Of a stretch of DNA of 64,000 nt, positions 7,858 through 16,000 are shown piece by piece (position 1 is the first letter of the stretch; every line of letters begins with the position of its first letter). A program made the translations under genes and the position numbers. This DNA is from JAKFWI01 sp031398975 (GTDB lineage: Bacteria > Pseudomonadota > Alphaproteobacteria > Caulobacterales > Aquidulcibacteraceae): the NCBI GenBank assembly GCA_031398975.1, contig JANNOI010000008.1:1-64000 (forward strand), read 5' to 3'. The notes under the pieces are model-generated. The model searched no databases. It saw nothing but the letters and a program-made list of their open reading frames with translations, and had not been told where the DNA came from.

Positions 7858-8811
7858 GCGCGACTGCTCGGAGCCGGTCGTGCGCGCCTCGCGCTCCAGC
7901 TCTGCATTCAGCTCTCCCCCAAGCAGGAAGACGAGCACGGACAAATAAAGCCACAGCAGCAGCACGATCACCCCGGCCAGGGAGCCGTACGCCTCCCCCA
8001 GCATCGCGAACGCCCGCACATAAAGCGAAAACCCGGCCGACGCCGCAAGCCAGGTTACGCTCGCCACCAGCACGCCGGGCCAGATCCAGCGGAAGGGCGG
8101 CGGGCGCCGGTTGGGGCCCCAGCGGTACAGCGCGCCCGCCAGCCCCAGCGAGAACACCGTCAGCAGCACCCAACGCACCCCCTGCAGCAGCATCTCGACA
8201 TGGCTGGAAAGCTGCAGGGCCGCGATCACCGCCGGCGCCGCGGCCGCCAGCAGCAGGCTGACCAGCAGCGCGCCGATGGCGGCGAGCGTGAACGCCCCCG
8301 ATACGACGTAGCGGCGAACCAGGGTGCGCCGCTCGGAATGGTTGTAGACGATCGTTAAGCCCCGGATCAGGCCGCGCATGCCTTGCAGCGCGCTCCACAG
8401 CGCCACCGCCACGCTCAGCACGCCGGAAAGCGCGAGCAGGCTGATGGGCTTGTTCACCAGCCGCGCCAGCTGGCCGCGCGCGATATCGAGCACGGGATCG
8501 GGCGCGACGCCCCGCAGCGCTGTGATCTGCTCGCGCACGCCTTCCAGATCGCCCATCGCGCCGTAAAGCGCCGCCACCGCCGTCAAGGCGGGAAACAGGG
8601 CCAGCAGCGCGAAAAACGCCACCCCCGCCGCGATCAGGCCCAGATTGTCCCGATCGGCTTTCTGCGCCACCGCCAGAGCGAGGGTGCGGGCGCGGCGCAG
8701 CCGGGGGCGCAGGCCCGTGCGCGCGCGGGGCGGCTCGAGGGAACCGGGGGCTTGTAGGGGAAGATTGGCCACCGCCGTGAATGCTCCGGCGCGGAACGAT
8801 CGGTTGACCAT
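7855..8811 (-). CDS. YihY/virulence factor BrkB family membrane protein
   Basis: This 318-residue inner-membrane protein has the YihY pattern: an N-terminal basic region, then about six membrane helices, with LIAAGVAFFALLALFPALTA as the first and the last at AGVIVLLLWLYLSVLVFLLGG, followed by the conserved ELNAELER. The family was once called RNase BN by mistake; its role is unknown. ATG 8811 (MVNRSFRAGAF) is chosen because earlier in-frame ATGs would run into the divergent fmt gene. The stop codon is provided by repeat copy 2. Confidence 0.85.
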   Translation of the reverse strand: MVNRSFRAGAFTAVANLPLQAPGSLEPPRARTGLRPRLRRARTLALAVAQKADRDNLGLIAAGVAFFALLALFPALTAVAALYGAMGDLEGVREQITALRGVAPDPVLDIARGQLARLVNKPISLLALSGVLSVAVALWSALQGMRGLIRGLTIVYNHSERRTLVRRYVVSGAFTLAAIGALLVSLLLAAAAPAVIAALQLSSHVEMLLQGVRWVLLTVFSLGLAGALYRWGPNRRPPPFRWIWPGVLVASVTWLAASAGFSLYVRAFAMLGEAYGSLAGVIVLLLWLYLSVLVFLLGGELNAELEREARTTGSEQSR

Positions 8812-8872
8812 GCCCAGCGCGGGCGGCGCGCGCAAGGTTGCCACGCCGTGCGCACGGCGCCATCTGGCGGGA

Positions 8873-9811
8873 ATGGGGCTGCGCTTCATCTTCATGGGAT
8901 CGCCGGATTTCGCCACCCCGGCGCTCGCGTCCCTGCTCCAGGCCGGCCATGAGGCGGTGTGCGTCTATTCCCAGCCGCCCCGGCCCGCCGGGCGGGGCCA
9001 GGCGCTGCGGCCCACCCCTGTGCACGCGTTCGCGGAGGCCCAAGGGCTGCCGGTGCGCACCCCGCGTACGTTGAAGGATCCCGCGGTTCAGGCGGCGTTC
9101 GCGGCTTTGGGGGCCGATGTGGCGGTGGTGGCGGCGTATGGCCTGATCCTGCCCCCGCCCGTGCTCGCCGCCCCGCGCCTGGGCTGTCTCAATCTGCACG
9201 CCTCGCTGCTGCCGCGCTGGCGGGGGGCGGCCCCGATCCAGCGCGCGCTGATGGCGGGAGACGCCGAAACCGGGGTGCAGGTGATGGCCATGGAGGCGGG
9301 GCTCGATACCGGGCCGGTCTTGTTGACGGCGCGCGCGCCGATCCTGCCCGACGACACGGCCGGCGCCCTCCATGACCGCCTCAGCGCGCTGGGCGGGCCG
9401 CTGATCGTGCGTGCGCTGGGGCTGCTGGAGGCTGGGCAGGCGCGCTTCGCGCCCCAGCCGGAGGAGGGCGTCGTTTACGCCGACAAGATCCGCCCGGGGG
9501 AGACCGCGATCGACTGGACCCGGCCCGCCCGGGAGGTGGACCTGCACATCCGCGGGCTCGCGCCGTTTCCCGGCGCCTGGTTCCGGGCGCCGGCGGGCCC
9601 GGACCAGAGCCTGGTGCGGATGAAGGCGCTGCACTGCCGCCTCGAACTAGGGGAGGGCGCGCCGGGGGAGGCCCTGGACGATGCGCTGCTGATCGCATGC
9701 GGGAGCGGCGCGGTGCGGCTCCTGGCGGTGCAGCGGGAGGGCAAAAGCGCGATGGCGGCGGGCGATTTCCTGCGCGGCCACCCCATCCCCGCCGGCGCAC
9801 GGGTGGTGTGA
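8873..9811 (+). CDS. fmt: Methionyl-tRNA formyltransferase
   Basis: Fmt formylates Met-tRNAi with 10-formyl-THF so translation can start. The 312-residue protein begins LRFIFMGSPDFATPALASLL. It carries the formyl-donor site motif NLHASLLPRWRGAAPIQRAL with the catalytic Asn and His, and the downstream catalytic Asp in GLDTGPVL. The C-terminal tRNA-binding beta-barrel ends in GDFLRGHPIPAG. ATG 8873 is the family-typical start; the open frame upstream has no homology. Its TGA overlaps the truA ATG by one base (TGATG). def, which removes the formyl group, is about 45 kb away in this window. Confidence 0.96.
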   Translation: MGLRFIFMGSPDFATPALASLLQAGHEAVCVYSQPPRPAGRGQALRPTPVHAFAEAQGLPVRTPRTLKDPAVQAAFAALGADVAVVAAYGLILPPPVLAAPRLGCLNLHASLLPRWRGAAPIQRALMAGDAETGVQVMAMEAGLDTGPVLLTARAPILPDDTAGALHDRLSALGGPLIVRALGLLEAGQARFAPQPEEGVVYADKIRPGETAIDWTRPAREVDLHIRGLAPFPGAWFRAPAGPDQSLVRMKALHCRLELGEGAPGEALDDALLIACGSGAVRLLAVQREGKSAMAAGDFLRGHPIPAGARVV

Positions 9812-10581
9812 TGGGTCGCTACAAGCTGGTGGTGGAATATGACGGCGCCCCTTTTACGGGCTGGCAGCGCGTGAATACGGGCCCGAGCGTGCAAGCCGCG
9901 CTCGAGGCGGCGGCGGCGGCTTTGTGCGGGGCCCCGTGCGCGGTGATCGGGGCGGGACGCACCGATTCCGGGGTGCATGCGCAGGGGCAGGTAGCCCACC
10001 TCGATCTCGAAAAGCCCTTCCGGCCGGACCGGCTGCGCGACGCTCTCAACGCCCATCTCCGGCCCGCGCCGATCGCGGTGCTGCACGCCGCGGCCGCGCC
10101 CGCCCACTTCCACGCCCGCTTCTCGGCCGTGCGGCGCACCTATTGCTACCGCATCCTGAACCGGCGCGCCCCGCCGGCGCTCGCGCGGGGGCGGGCCTGG
10201 CAGGTGATGAAGCCGCTGGACGGGGAGGCGATGGCGCAGGCCTTCGCGCCGCTGCTCGGCCGGCACGATTTCACCACGTTCCGCGACGCCCAGTGCCAGG
10301 CCCAGAGCCCGGTTCGTACGCTCGAGCGGCTGGAGGTGCGGATGGCGGGGGAGGAGGTGGAGGTGTGGTGCGCGGCGCGCTCCTTTTTGCACCGCCAGGT
10401 GCGCTCCATGGTGGGCACGCTGGTGGAGGCGGGCCTCGGCCGGCGCAGCCCCGCCTCGGTAGGGGAGGCCTTGGCGGCGCGGGACCGCGCGGCGTGCGGG
10501 CGCGTCGCGCCGCCGGACGGGCTTTTCCTGATGGCGGTGGACTATCCCGCCTCAGCCGAAGCGGTCGAAATAGAGCTCTAG
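9811..10581 (+). CDS. truA: tRNA pseudouridine(38-40) synthase
   Basis: TruA converts uridines 38-40 of the anticodon arm to pseudouridine. The 256-residue protein has the catalytic Asp in GAGRTDSGVHAQGQVAH, RRTYCYRILN, the FTTFRD motif and FLHRQVRSMVG. ATG 9811 shares a base with the fmt stop, so the pair is cotranscribed and probably coupled. The last 30 bases overlap the 3' end of dapE on the opposite strand. Confidence 0.96.
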   Translation: MGRYKLVVEYDGAPFTGWQRVNTGPSVQAALEAAAAALCGAPCAVIGAGRTDSGVHAQGQVAHLDLEKPFRPDRLRDALNAHLRPAPIAVLHAAAAPAHFHARFSAVRRTYCYRILNRRAPPALARGRAWQVMKPLDGEAMAQAFAPLLGRHDFTTFRDAQCQAQSPVRTLERLEVRMAGEEVEVWCAARSFLHRQVRSMVGTLVEAGLGRRSPASVGEALAARDRAACGRVAPPDGLFLMAVDYPASAEAVEIEL

Positions 10582-11694
10582 CACCCGCCGATAGATGCGC
10601 TGCAGCGCCTCGAGATCGGCGAGCGGCACGGCCTCGTCCACCTTGTGGGCGGTCTGGTTCAGGAGGCCAAGCTCCGCCACCGGGCAGGCCTTGTGCAAAA
10701 AGCGCGCGTCCGAGGTGCCGCCAGAGGTCGTCACGCGCGGCGCCGCGCCCGCGATCTCGCCCGCCGCCGCGCACACGATTTCGGCGAAAGGGCCCGGGGT
10801 GGAATAAAACGCCTCGCCCGTCGCCCGCCCGGTGACGCGCAGGCGCGCCTGCGGATGGGCGCTGGCGGCCTGCAGCCGCAGGCTTTCGATCCACGCGCCC
10901 ACCGATTCGCCCGTGTGGTGGGTGTTGAACCGGACATTGAACTTCGCGCTGGCGCGCGCGGGGATGACGTTCTGGGCGGGGTTAGCGACGTCGATCGAGG
11001 TGATCTGCAGGTTGGAGGCCTCAAAGCCCGGCGCCCCCTCGTCGAGCGCGTGGGATCGAAGCAGGTTCAGCAGGTCGAGCAGCGGGGGCAGGGGGTTCAG
11101 GGCGAGCTGGGGGTAGGCGGCGTGGCCCTGGCGGCCCTCGGCCTCGATCACGGCGTTGTAGCTGCCGCGCCGGCCTACTTTCACGACGTCCCCGATCTGG
11201 GCCTCGCTCGTGGGCTCCCCGATCAGGCAATGGTCGAACCGCACCCCGTCCGCCTGCAGCGCGGCCAGCGCCTTGGCCGTGCCGTCGAGGGCGGGGCCCT
11301 CCTCGTCGCCGGTGATCAGCAGGCTGATCGTCCCCGCGCGCGGCGAAAAGCCCTCGAGCGCGGCGACGAAGCACGCGATCGCGCCCTTCATGTCCGCGGC
11401 GCCGCGCCCATAGAGCTTGCCCTCCCGCACGACGCCGGCGAAGGGATCGACGCTCCAGGCCGCGCCGTCCCCGGGAGGGACCACGTCCGTGTGCCCGGCG
11501 AAGCAGAGGTGCGGCCCCCCGCTCCCGCGCACGGCGAACAGGTTATCGACCGCCCCGAATTGCATGCGCCGCAGCGAAAAGCCGAGCCGCTCCAGCGCCG
11601 CGCCCAGCACGTCGAGGGCGCCGGCGTCGGTCGGGGTGATGCTGGGGCGGCGGATGAGATCCTGGGCGAGGGCGAGCGCGGCGGGAGAAGGCAT
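10552..11694 (-). CDS. dapE: Succinyl-diaminopimelate desuccinylase
   Basis: DapE is a dizinc M20-family hydrolase that frees L,L-diaminopimelate for lysine and peptidoglycan. Zinc-site motifs are present: FAGHTDVVPPGD, YGRGAADMKG, TGDEEGPALDGT, and near the C-terminus TSGGTSDARF and LNQTAHKVDE. The length (380 residues) is normal. It follows dapD on the same strand with a 31-base gap, so the two consecutive succinylase-branch steps form an operon. Confidence 0.96.
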   Translation of the reverse strand: MPSPAALALAQDLIRRPSITPTDAGALDVLGAALERLGFSLRRMQFGAVDNLFAVRGSGGPHLCFAGHTDVVPPGDGAAWSVDPFAGVVREGKLYGRGAADMKGAIACFVAALEGFSPRAGTISLLITGDEEGPALDGTAKALAALQADGVRFDHCLIGEPTSEAQIGDVVKVGRRGSYNAVIEAEGRQGHAAYPQLALNPLPPLLDLLNLLRSHALDEGAPGFEASNLQITSIDVANPAQNVIPARASAKFNVRFNTHHTGESVGAWIESLRLQAASAHPQARLRVTGRATGEAFYSTPGPFAEIVCAAAGEIAGAAPRVTTSGGTSDARFLHKACPVAELGLLNQTAHKVDEAVPLADLEALQRIYRRVLELYFDRFG

Positions 11695-11725
11695 GGCGCG
11701 ATGTAACGGCCCGGCCCGGGCTTGT

Positions 11726-12553
11726 TCAATCCCGCAGGAGGTCGTTCACGGCGGTTTTGGCGCGGGTGCGGGCGTCGACGCGCTTGACGATCACCGCGCA
11801 GGCCAGGGAGGGCCCGCCCGCGGGGTCCGGCAGGGCGCCGGGTACGATCACGGAGTAAGCGGGCGCTTCGCCGCGGTGGATTTCGCCGGTCGCGCGGTCG
11901 ATGATCTTGGTGCTCGCCCCCAGGAACACGCCCATGGCCAGCACCGCGCCCTGGCGCACGATCACGCCTTCGGCCACTTCCGAGCGCGCGCCGATGAAGA
12001 CGTCGTCCTCAATGATCACCGGGGAGGCCTGCAGCGGCTCGAGCACGCCCCCGATCCCCACTCCGCCGGAGATGTGGCAATTGGCGCCGATCTGCGCGCA
12101 CGAGCCGACCGTCGCCCAGGTGTCGATCATCGTGCCGGGCCCGACATGGGCGCCCACATTGACGAAGCACGGCATCAAGACCGCCCCGGGCGCGACATAG
12201 GCCGAGCGGCGCACCAGCGCGCCGGGCACGGCGCGGAAGCCCGCTTGCGCAAAGGCGCCATCGTCCCAGCCCGCGAATTTGGAGGCTACTTTGTCCCACC
12301 AGGGCGCTCCGCCCGGGCCCCCCTCGACGCGGGCGTTGGGGGTGAGGCGAAAGGAGAGCAGCACCGCCTTCTTAAGCCATTCCTGGGTCGTCCAGACGCC
12401 GTCGGACCCACGCTCGGCCACGCGCACCGCGCCCGCATCGAGCAGCGCCAGCGCCGCCTCCACGGCCTGGGCCTCCGGGCCGCCCGCGCGCAGGTCCGCC
12501 CGCCGCTCCCACGCGGAATCGACGGCGGCGGCGAGGGTTGTAAGATCGGTCAT
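11726..12553 (-). CDS. dapD: 2,3,4,5-tetrahydropyridine-2,6-dicarboxylate N-succinyltransferase
   Basis: DapD succinylates tetrahydrodipicolinate in the lysine/diaminopimelate pathway. The 275-residue protein has a helical N-terminal domain and a left-handed beta-helix of hexapeptide repeats from about residue 110 (AYVAPGAVLMPCFVNVGAHV, GTMIDTWATVGSCAQIG, HISGGVGIGGVLEP). ATG 12553 is the family start. It is the first gene of dapD-dapE and is divergent from the VOC gene. lysA, the last step, is elsewhere in the window at 58.3 kb. Confidence 0.96.
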   Translation of the reverse strand: MTDLTTLAAAVDSAWERRADLRAGGPEAQAVEAALALLDAGAVRVAERGSDGVWTTQEWLKKAVLLSFRLTPNARVEGGPGGAPWWDKVASKFAGWDDGAFAQAGFRAVPGALVRRSAYVAPGAVLMPCFVNVGAHVGPGTMIDTWATVGSCAQIGANCHISGGVGIGGVLEPLQASPVIIEDDVFIGARSEVAEGVIVRQGAVLAMGVFLGASTKIIDRATGEIHRGEAPAYSVIVPGALPDPAGGPSLACAVIVKRVDARTRAKTAVNDLLRD

Positions 12554-12633
12554 GGGCGCTGGCTAAGCGTTGGCGCGCCCTTGCGCAAGGGTGGGCGATG
12601 CGCGAGCATCCTCTACCTTCAGGAGAAGCCGCG

Positions 12634-13011
12634 ATGCTCGCCGGCGCGAAGCTGCAGCCGCTCGTCGCCACCGCCCGGGCGGAGGCCTCCAAAGCCTTCT
12701 ACCAGGACCTGCTGGGCCTGCGCCTGGTGCAGGAGGATGCGTTCGCGCTCGTGTTCGCCGGCGCCGAGGGCGATCTGCGGGTCACCCAGGCGCCGGCGGT
12801 GATGCCCTCCACCTATGCGGTGCTGAGCTTCGTGATCGACGATATCGCGACGATCCTTGCGGCCCTGGCCGCGCGCGGCGTTCGGTTTGAGCGCTTCGCC
12901 TTCCTGCAGCAGGACAAGGACGGCGTCTGGACCGCGCCGGACCATACGATGGTGGCCTGGTTCCGGGACCCCGACGGCAACCTCCTGTCGCTGACGCAAT
13001 ACCCCGAATGA
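12634..13011 (+). CDS. VOC (glyoxalase/bleomycin resistance fold) family protein
   Basis: The 125-residue protein has the single-domain VOC fold pattern: KAFYQDLLGLRLVQED at the start, FVIDDIATILAALAARGVRFE in the middle and AWFRDPDGNLLSLTQYP at the end with the usual metal-ligand Glu position replaced by polar residues. The substrate cannot be inferred. ATG 12634 follows an AGGAGAA site; the frame also opens at 12598. Its TGA overlaps the folP start (ATGA), so it is the first gene of a unit with folP. Confidence 0.85.
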   Translation: MLAGAKLQPLVATARAEASKAFYQDLLGLRLVQEDAFALVFAGAEGDLRVTQAPAVMPSTYAVLSFVIDDIATILAALAARGVRFERFAFLQQDKDGVWTAPDHTMVAWFRDPDGNLLSLTQYPE

Positions 13012-13841
13012 GCCTCAAGCCGCCGCGCCTGCCGGGCGGGCCCTGGATCATGGGGGTTTTGAACGTCACCCCGGATTCCTTCTCCGACGGCGGACGCTGG
13101 GGCGCGCCGGAGGCGGCCGTCGCGCAGGCGCTCGCGCTCGTGGAAGCAGGCGCGGACGTGATCGACGTCGGCGGCGAATCCACCCGCCCGGGCGCCGCCC
13201 TGGTGGGCGAAGCCGAGGAACTGGCCCGCGTCGCGCCGGTGATCGAACGCCTCGCGCGTGCGACTGACGCCGCGATCTCAATCGATACGATGAAGCCCGC
13301 AATCGCGCGCGCGGCCTTCGCCGCTGGGGCCACGATCTGGAATGATGTCGCGGCCTTGACCGCGCCGGGGGCGATCGCGGCCGCGGGTGACCTCGCTGGC
13401 CCCGTGATCCTCATGCACAGCCAGGGCGGCGCGCCCCCCCTGAACGCAGAGCCCGCCTATGGCGACGTGGTCGCGGAGGTGATCGCCTTTCTGCAGGCGC
13501 GCGTCGCCGCGGCGGAGGCGGCGGGCGCGCGCGCGGTCTGGATCGATCCCGGGATCGGCTTTTCCAAGACGCTCGCGCACAATCTGGCGCTCATGCGGGC
13601 CTTGGGGCGGATCAAGGCGGAGACCGGCCGGCCGCTCCTGTTCGGGGCCTCCCGCAAAAGCTTCATCGCCAAGCTCGATCCCGGCGCCCCGCCCGGCGCG
13701 CGCCTGGGCGGCTCGATCGCGGCCGCACTGGCGGCGGTGCGCGCCGGCGCAGATATGGTGCGGGTGCACGACGTGGCCGAGACGCGCCAGGCGCTCCTGG
13801 TCGCGCGCGCTTTGGCCGACCCCGCGGAAGTGCTAGCCTAG
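13008..13841 (+). CDS. folP: Dihydropteroate synthase
   Basis: FolP condenses pABA with hydroxymethyl-dihydropterin pyrophosphate in folate synthesis and is the sulfonamide target. Visible signatures are MGVLNVTPDSFSDGG, DVIDVGGESTRPGA, a lysine-containing loop GASRKSFI and RVHDV at the C-terminus. The length (277) is usual. It starts by a 4-base ATGA overlap with the VOC gene and is followed after 3 bases by a 43-codon ORF and then thiD. Other folate genes in the window are folE, folA and thyA, each at a separate locus. Confidence 0.96.
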   Translation: MSLKPPRLPGGPWIMGVLNVTPDSFSDGGRWGAPEAAVAQALALVEAGADVIDVGGESTRPGAALVGEAEELARVAPVIERLARATDAAISIDTMKPAIARAAFAAGATIWNDVAALTAPGAIAAAGDLAGPVILMHSQGGAPPLNAEPAYGDVVAEVIAFLQARVAAAEAAGARAVWIDPGIGFSKTLAHNLALMRALGRIKAETGRPLLFGASRKSFIAKLDPGAPPGARLGGSIAAALAAVRAGADMVRVHDVAETRQALLVARALADPAEVLA

Positions 13842-13844
13842 CCC

Positions 13845-13976
13845 ATGGCCGACGCCGCCCACCGCCCCATGACGCTCCCCGAATACCGCGTGTTGGAACA
13901 GGCTGCGGCCTCGCCTGCGATCGCAGCCGATGTGGCGTTTAGGGCGGTCTATGCGGGCATGGATTTCCCAGTTTGA
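13845..13976 (+). CDS. Candidate small protein between folP and thiD (43 residues)
   Basis: The reading frame MADAAHRPMTLPEYRVLEQA... runs 43 codons from ATG 13845 to TGA 13976. It begins three bases after the folP stop and its stop overlaps the TTG start of thiD (TTGA). Filling the gap exactly, with coupling at the 3' end, is what a real gene would do. There is no clear ribosome site of its own and no family is recognised, so it may be a translational relay or chance. Confidence 0.4.
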   Translation: MADAAHRPMTLPEYRVLEQAAASPAIAADVAFRAVYAGMDFPV

Positions 13977-14770
13977 GCACGGGCCGGGTCCTGATCATCG
14001 CGGGCTCCGATTCCGGGGGCGGGGCGGGCGTGCAGGGGGACATCAAGACCGTCACCGCGCTCGGCGGATACGCGATGAGCGCAATCACCGCCATCACGGT
14101 GCAGAATACGCTGGGCGTTTCCGGCGTGCACCCGATCCCGGTGGACATCATCCGCGCGCAGGCCCGCGTCGTGCTCGAAGATCTGGGCGCGGACGCGATC
14201 AAGACCGGCATGCTGGGCGATCGCGCGACGGTGGAGACGGTGGCGCAGATCGTCGCCGATTTCGCGTCGGGCCTGCCCCTGGTGGTGGACCCCGTGATGG
14301 TCGCCAAGGGCGGGCACGCCTTGCTGGCCGAGGAGGCGGTGGCGGCGGTGGCGGCGCTGCTTCTGCCGCGCGCCGCGCTGGTGACGCCGAACGCCCCCGA
14401 AGCGGCGCGCCTCACGGGCCTTGCCGTGGAGGATCTGGAGGGGCAAAAGCGCGCCGCCGCCGCCCTGCTGGCGCTCGGCGCGGGCGCGGCGCTGGTGAAG
14501 GGGGGCCATATCGCGGGGCCGGTCGTGCGCGACGTGCTGGCGCAGCCAAGCGGCGTCGCGGTGTTCGAGGCCCCGCGCATCGCCTCGCGCGCCACCCACG
14601 GCACCGGCTGCACGCTTGCTTCCGCCATCGCGACGGGGCTCGCCCAGGGCCTTCCGCTCGAGGCCGCGATCCCGCGCGCGCTGGGCTATCTGCGGGAGGC
14701 GATCCTGCGCGCGCCGGGCTTGGGGGCGGGGCACGGGCCGCTCGACCATGGCTGGCCGTTCAAGGCGTGA
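13973..14770 (+). CDS. thiD: Hydroxymethylpyrimidine/phosphomethylpyrimidine kinase
   Basis: ThiD phosphorylates HMP and HMP-P for thiamine synthesis. The 265-residue ribokinase-fold protein has the N-terminal GSDSGGGAGVQGDIKT, VVDPVMVAKGG, TPNAPEAARL and the anion hole THGTGCTLASAIA. The best start is TTG 13973, inside the preceding small ORF's stop (TTGA), because GRVLIIAGSDSGGGAG follows at the family-typical distance. There is no ATG between it and that motif, so coupling to the upstream frame is likely. Confidence 0.93.
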   Translation: MSTGRVLIIAGSDSGGGAGVQGDIKTVTALGGYAMSAITAITVQNTLGVSGVHPIPVDIIRAQARVVLEDLGADAIKTGMLGDRATVETVAQIVADFASGLPLVVDPVMVAKGGHALLAEEAVAAVAALLLPRAALVTPNAPEAARLTGLAVEDLEGQKRAAAALLALGAGAALVKGGHIAGPVVRDVLAQPSGVAVFEAPRIASRATHGTGCTLASAIATGLAQGLPLEAAIPRALGYLREAILRAPGLGAGHGPLDHGWPFKA

Positions 14771-14854
14771 TCGCGCCTGCGGGGCGAGCGCGCTGGCGCA
14801 CGGGCGCGCTTCTTCCTAAACCTCTTGCATCACCGGCGAGGAGCGGCGCGGTTC

Positions 14855-15898
14855 ATGCGGATGTGGATGGTCGATGCGTTTGCGGAGCGGGTGTTCGAGG
14901 GCAACACCGCCGCCATCGTGCCGCTCGAGGATTGGCTGCCGGACGCGGCCATGCAAGCGATCGCGGCGGAAAACCGCTGCTCGGAGACCGCCTTCTTCAT
15001 CCCCACGGGCCTTAAGGGCAATTATCAGCTGCGCTGGTTCACCCCCCTCGTGGAGGTGCCGATCTGCGGCCACGCGACCTTGGCCGCGGGCGCGGTGCTG
15101 CTGCACGAGATCGAGCCCGGGCTCGATATGGCGGTGTTCGACACCCAGGCCGGCCCGCTCGTTGTGCGCAAGACCGGGGAGGGGCTGACGCTCGATCTGC
15201 CGCGGCGCCCGCGCGCCCTGTGGGACCCCCCGGCCGAGCTCGCGGCGGCGCTCGGCGGGGTCAATTTCGTCGACGCCTTCGTGGGGGAATACGCCAATAT
15301 CGTGCTGCCGTCCGAAGCGGCGGTGCACCGGCTCAAGCCGGATTTCGAAGCGATCGCGCGCCTCGTGCGGGGCCCGCGCGTGGGGTGCCTGGCGGTGACG
15401 GCGGCCGCGGAGGAGGGCAAGCCTTATGATTTTGTGTCCCGCTTTTTTGCGCCGGGCGTGGGCCTGCCGGAGGATCCGGTCACCGGCTCCTCCTTCGCCG
15501 ACCTAGCGCCCTATTGGTGCGACCGGCTGGGCGTGAAGGCGGTGACGGGGTTTCAGGCCTCGGCGCGCGGAGGGATGGTGCGGGCGCTGCAGACGCTGTC
15601 GAGCGTGCGCCTCCTGGGGAAGACGGCGGTCTATCTGCGCGGGGAACTCGATCCCGGCGTCACGGCTGGAGCGGGCGCGGCCGCGCCCGAGCTCAACCCG
15701 GTGCACCCCGTGATCCCCGGCGGCGCCAACCGCGTCGCGCCGCCCGCCCCGGCCGACGCCCCGACCGAGGACCTCGCCGTCCAGGTGGTGGACGACGCCG
15801 CGGAGGAAGAGATCCTGGTCTTTGACCTTCCCCTCCCGGGCGAGGCCCAGACCGGGGAGATCGTGCGGGTGCTCGAGCCCGCCTCGCGGCGCGCCTGA
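14855..15898 (+). CDS. PhzF-family isomerase-like protein with C-terminal extension
   Basis: PhzF-fold enzymes are two-domain epimerase/isomerase-like proteins named for the phenazine enzyme; most members have no known substrate. Family marks are DAFAERVFEGNTAAIVPL, the catalytic Glu in CSETAFFIP, LRWFTPLVEVPICGHATLA, and the second-domain FVSRFFAPGVGLPEDPVTGS. ATG 14855 follows GAGGAG. The PhzF domain ends near residue 275; the last roughly 75 residues are Pro/Ala/Glu-rich and unlike the family. Nothing nearby suggests phenazine synthesis. Confidence 0.88.
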   Translation: MRMWMVDAFAERVFEGNTAAIVPLEDWLPDAAMQAIAAENRCSETAFFIPTGLKGNYQLRWFTPLVEVPICGHATLAAGAVLLHEIEPGLDMAVFDTQAGPLVVRKTGEGLTLDLPRRPRALWDPPAELAAALGGVNFVDAFVGEYANIVLPSEAAVHRLKPDFEAIARLVRGPRVGCLAVTAAAEEGKPYDFVSRFFAPGVGLPEDPVTGSSFADLAPYWCDRLGVKAVTGFQASARGGMVRALQTLSSVRLLGKTAVYLRGELDPGVTAGAGAAAPELNPVHPVIPGGANRVAPPAPADAPTEDLAVQVVDDAAEEEILVFDLPLPGEAQTGEIVRVLEPASRRA

Positions 15899-15950
15899 GG
15901 CGAAACTACGCGCTTGCGCGGACCCCCGAATTGGCGCATTGCCCGCCCGG

Positions 15951-16000
15951 GCCATCCGCTCCCAACGGCGGACGTCCATCTGTGAGGATGGGAGTGCATC
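15951..16000 (+). promoter_or_regulatory. Structured leader before serC with sequestrable ribosome site
   Basis: Two small hairpins are visible: TCCGC (15955-15959) with GCGGA (15968-15972), and CCATC (15976-15980) with GATGG (15987-15991). In addition CTCCC (15959-15963) can pair with the ribosome site GGGAG (15990-15994). The last two pairings are mutually exclusive with full ribosome access, so this could act as a translational switch. Alphaproteobacterial serC genes are known to carry a conserved leader RNA (serC motif); I cannot confirm that this is it. Confidence 0.35.

Noticed and set aside
10552..10581. 30-base overlap of truA and dapE 3' ends as a special regulatory feature
   Set aside because: Convergent tail overlaps are frequent in compact genomes, and both C-termini look normal.
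14787..14820. Possible thiamine riboswitch near thiD or thiE
   Set aside because: I found no conserved THI-box segment upstream of either gene.
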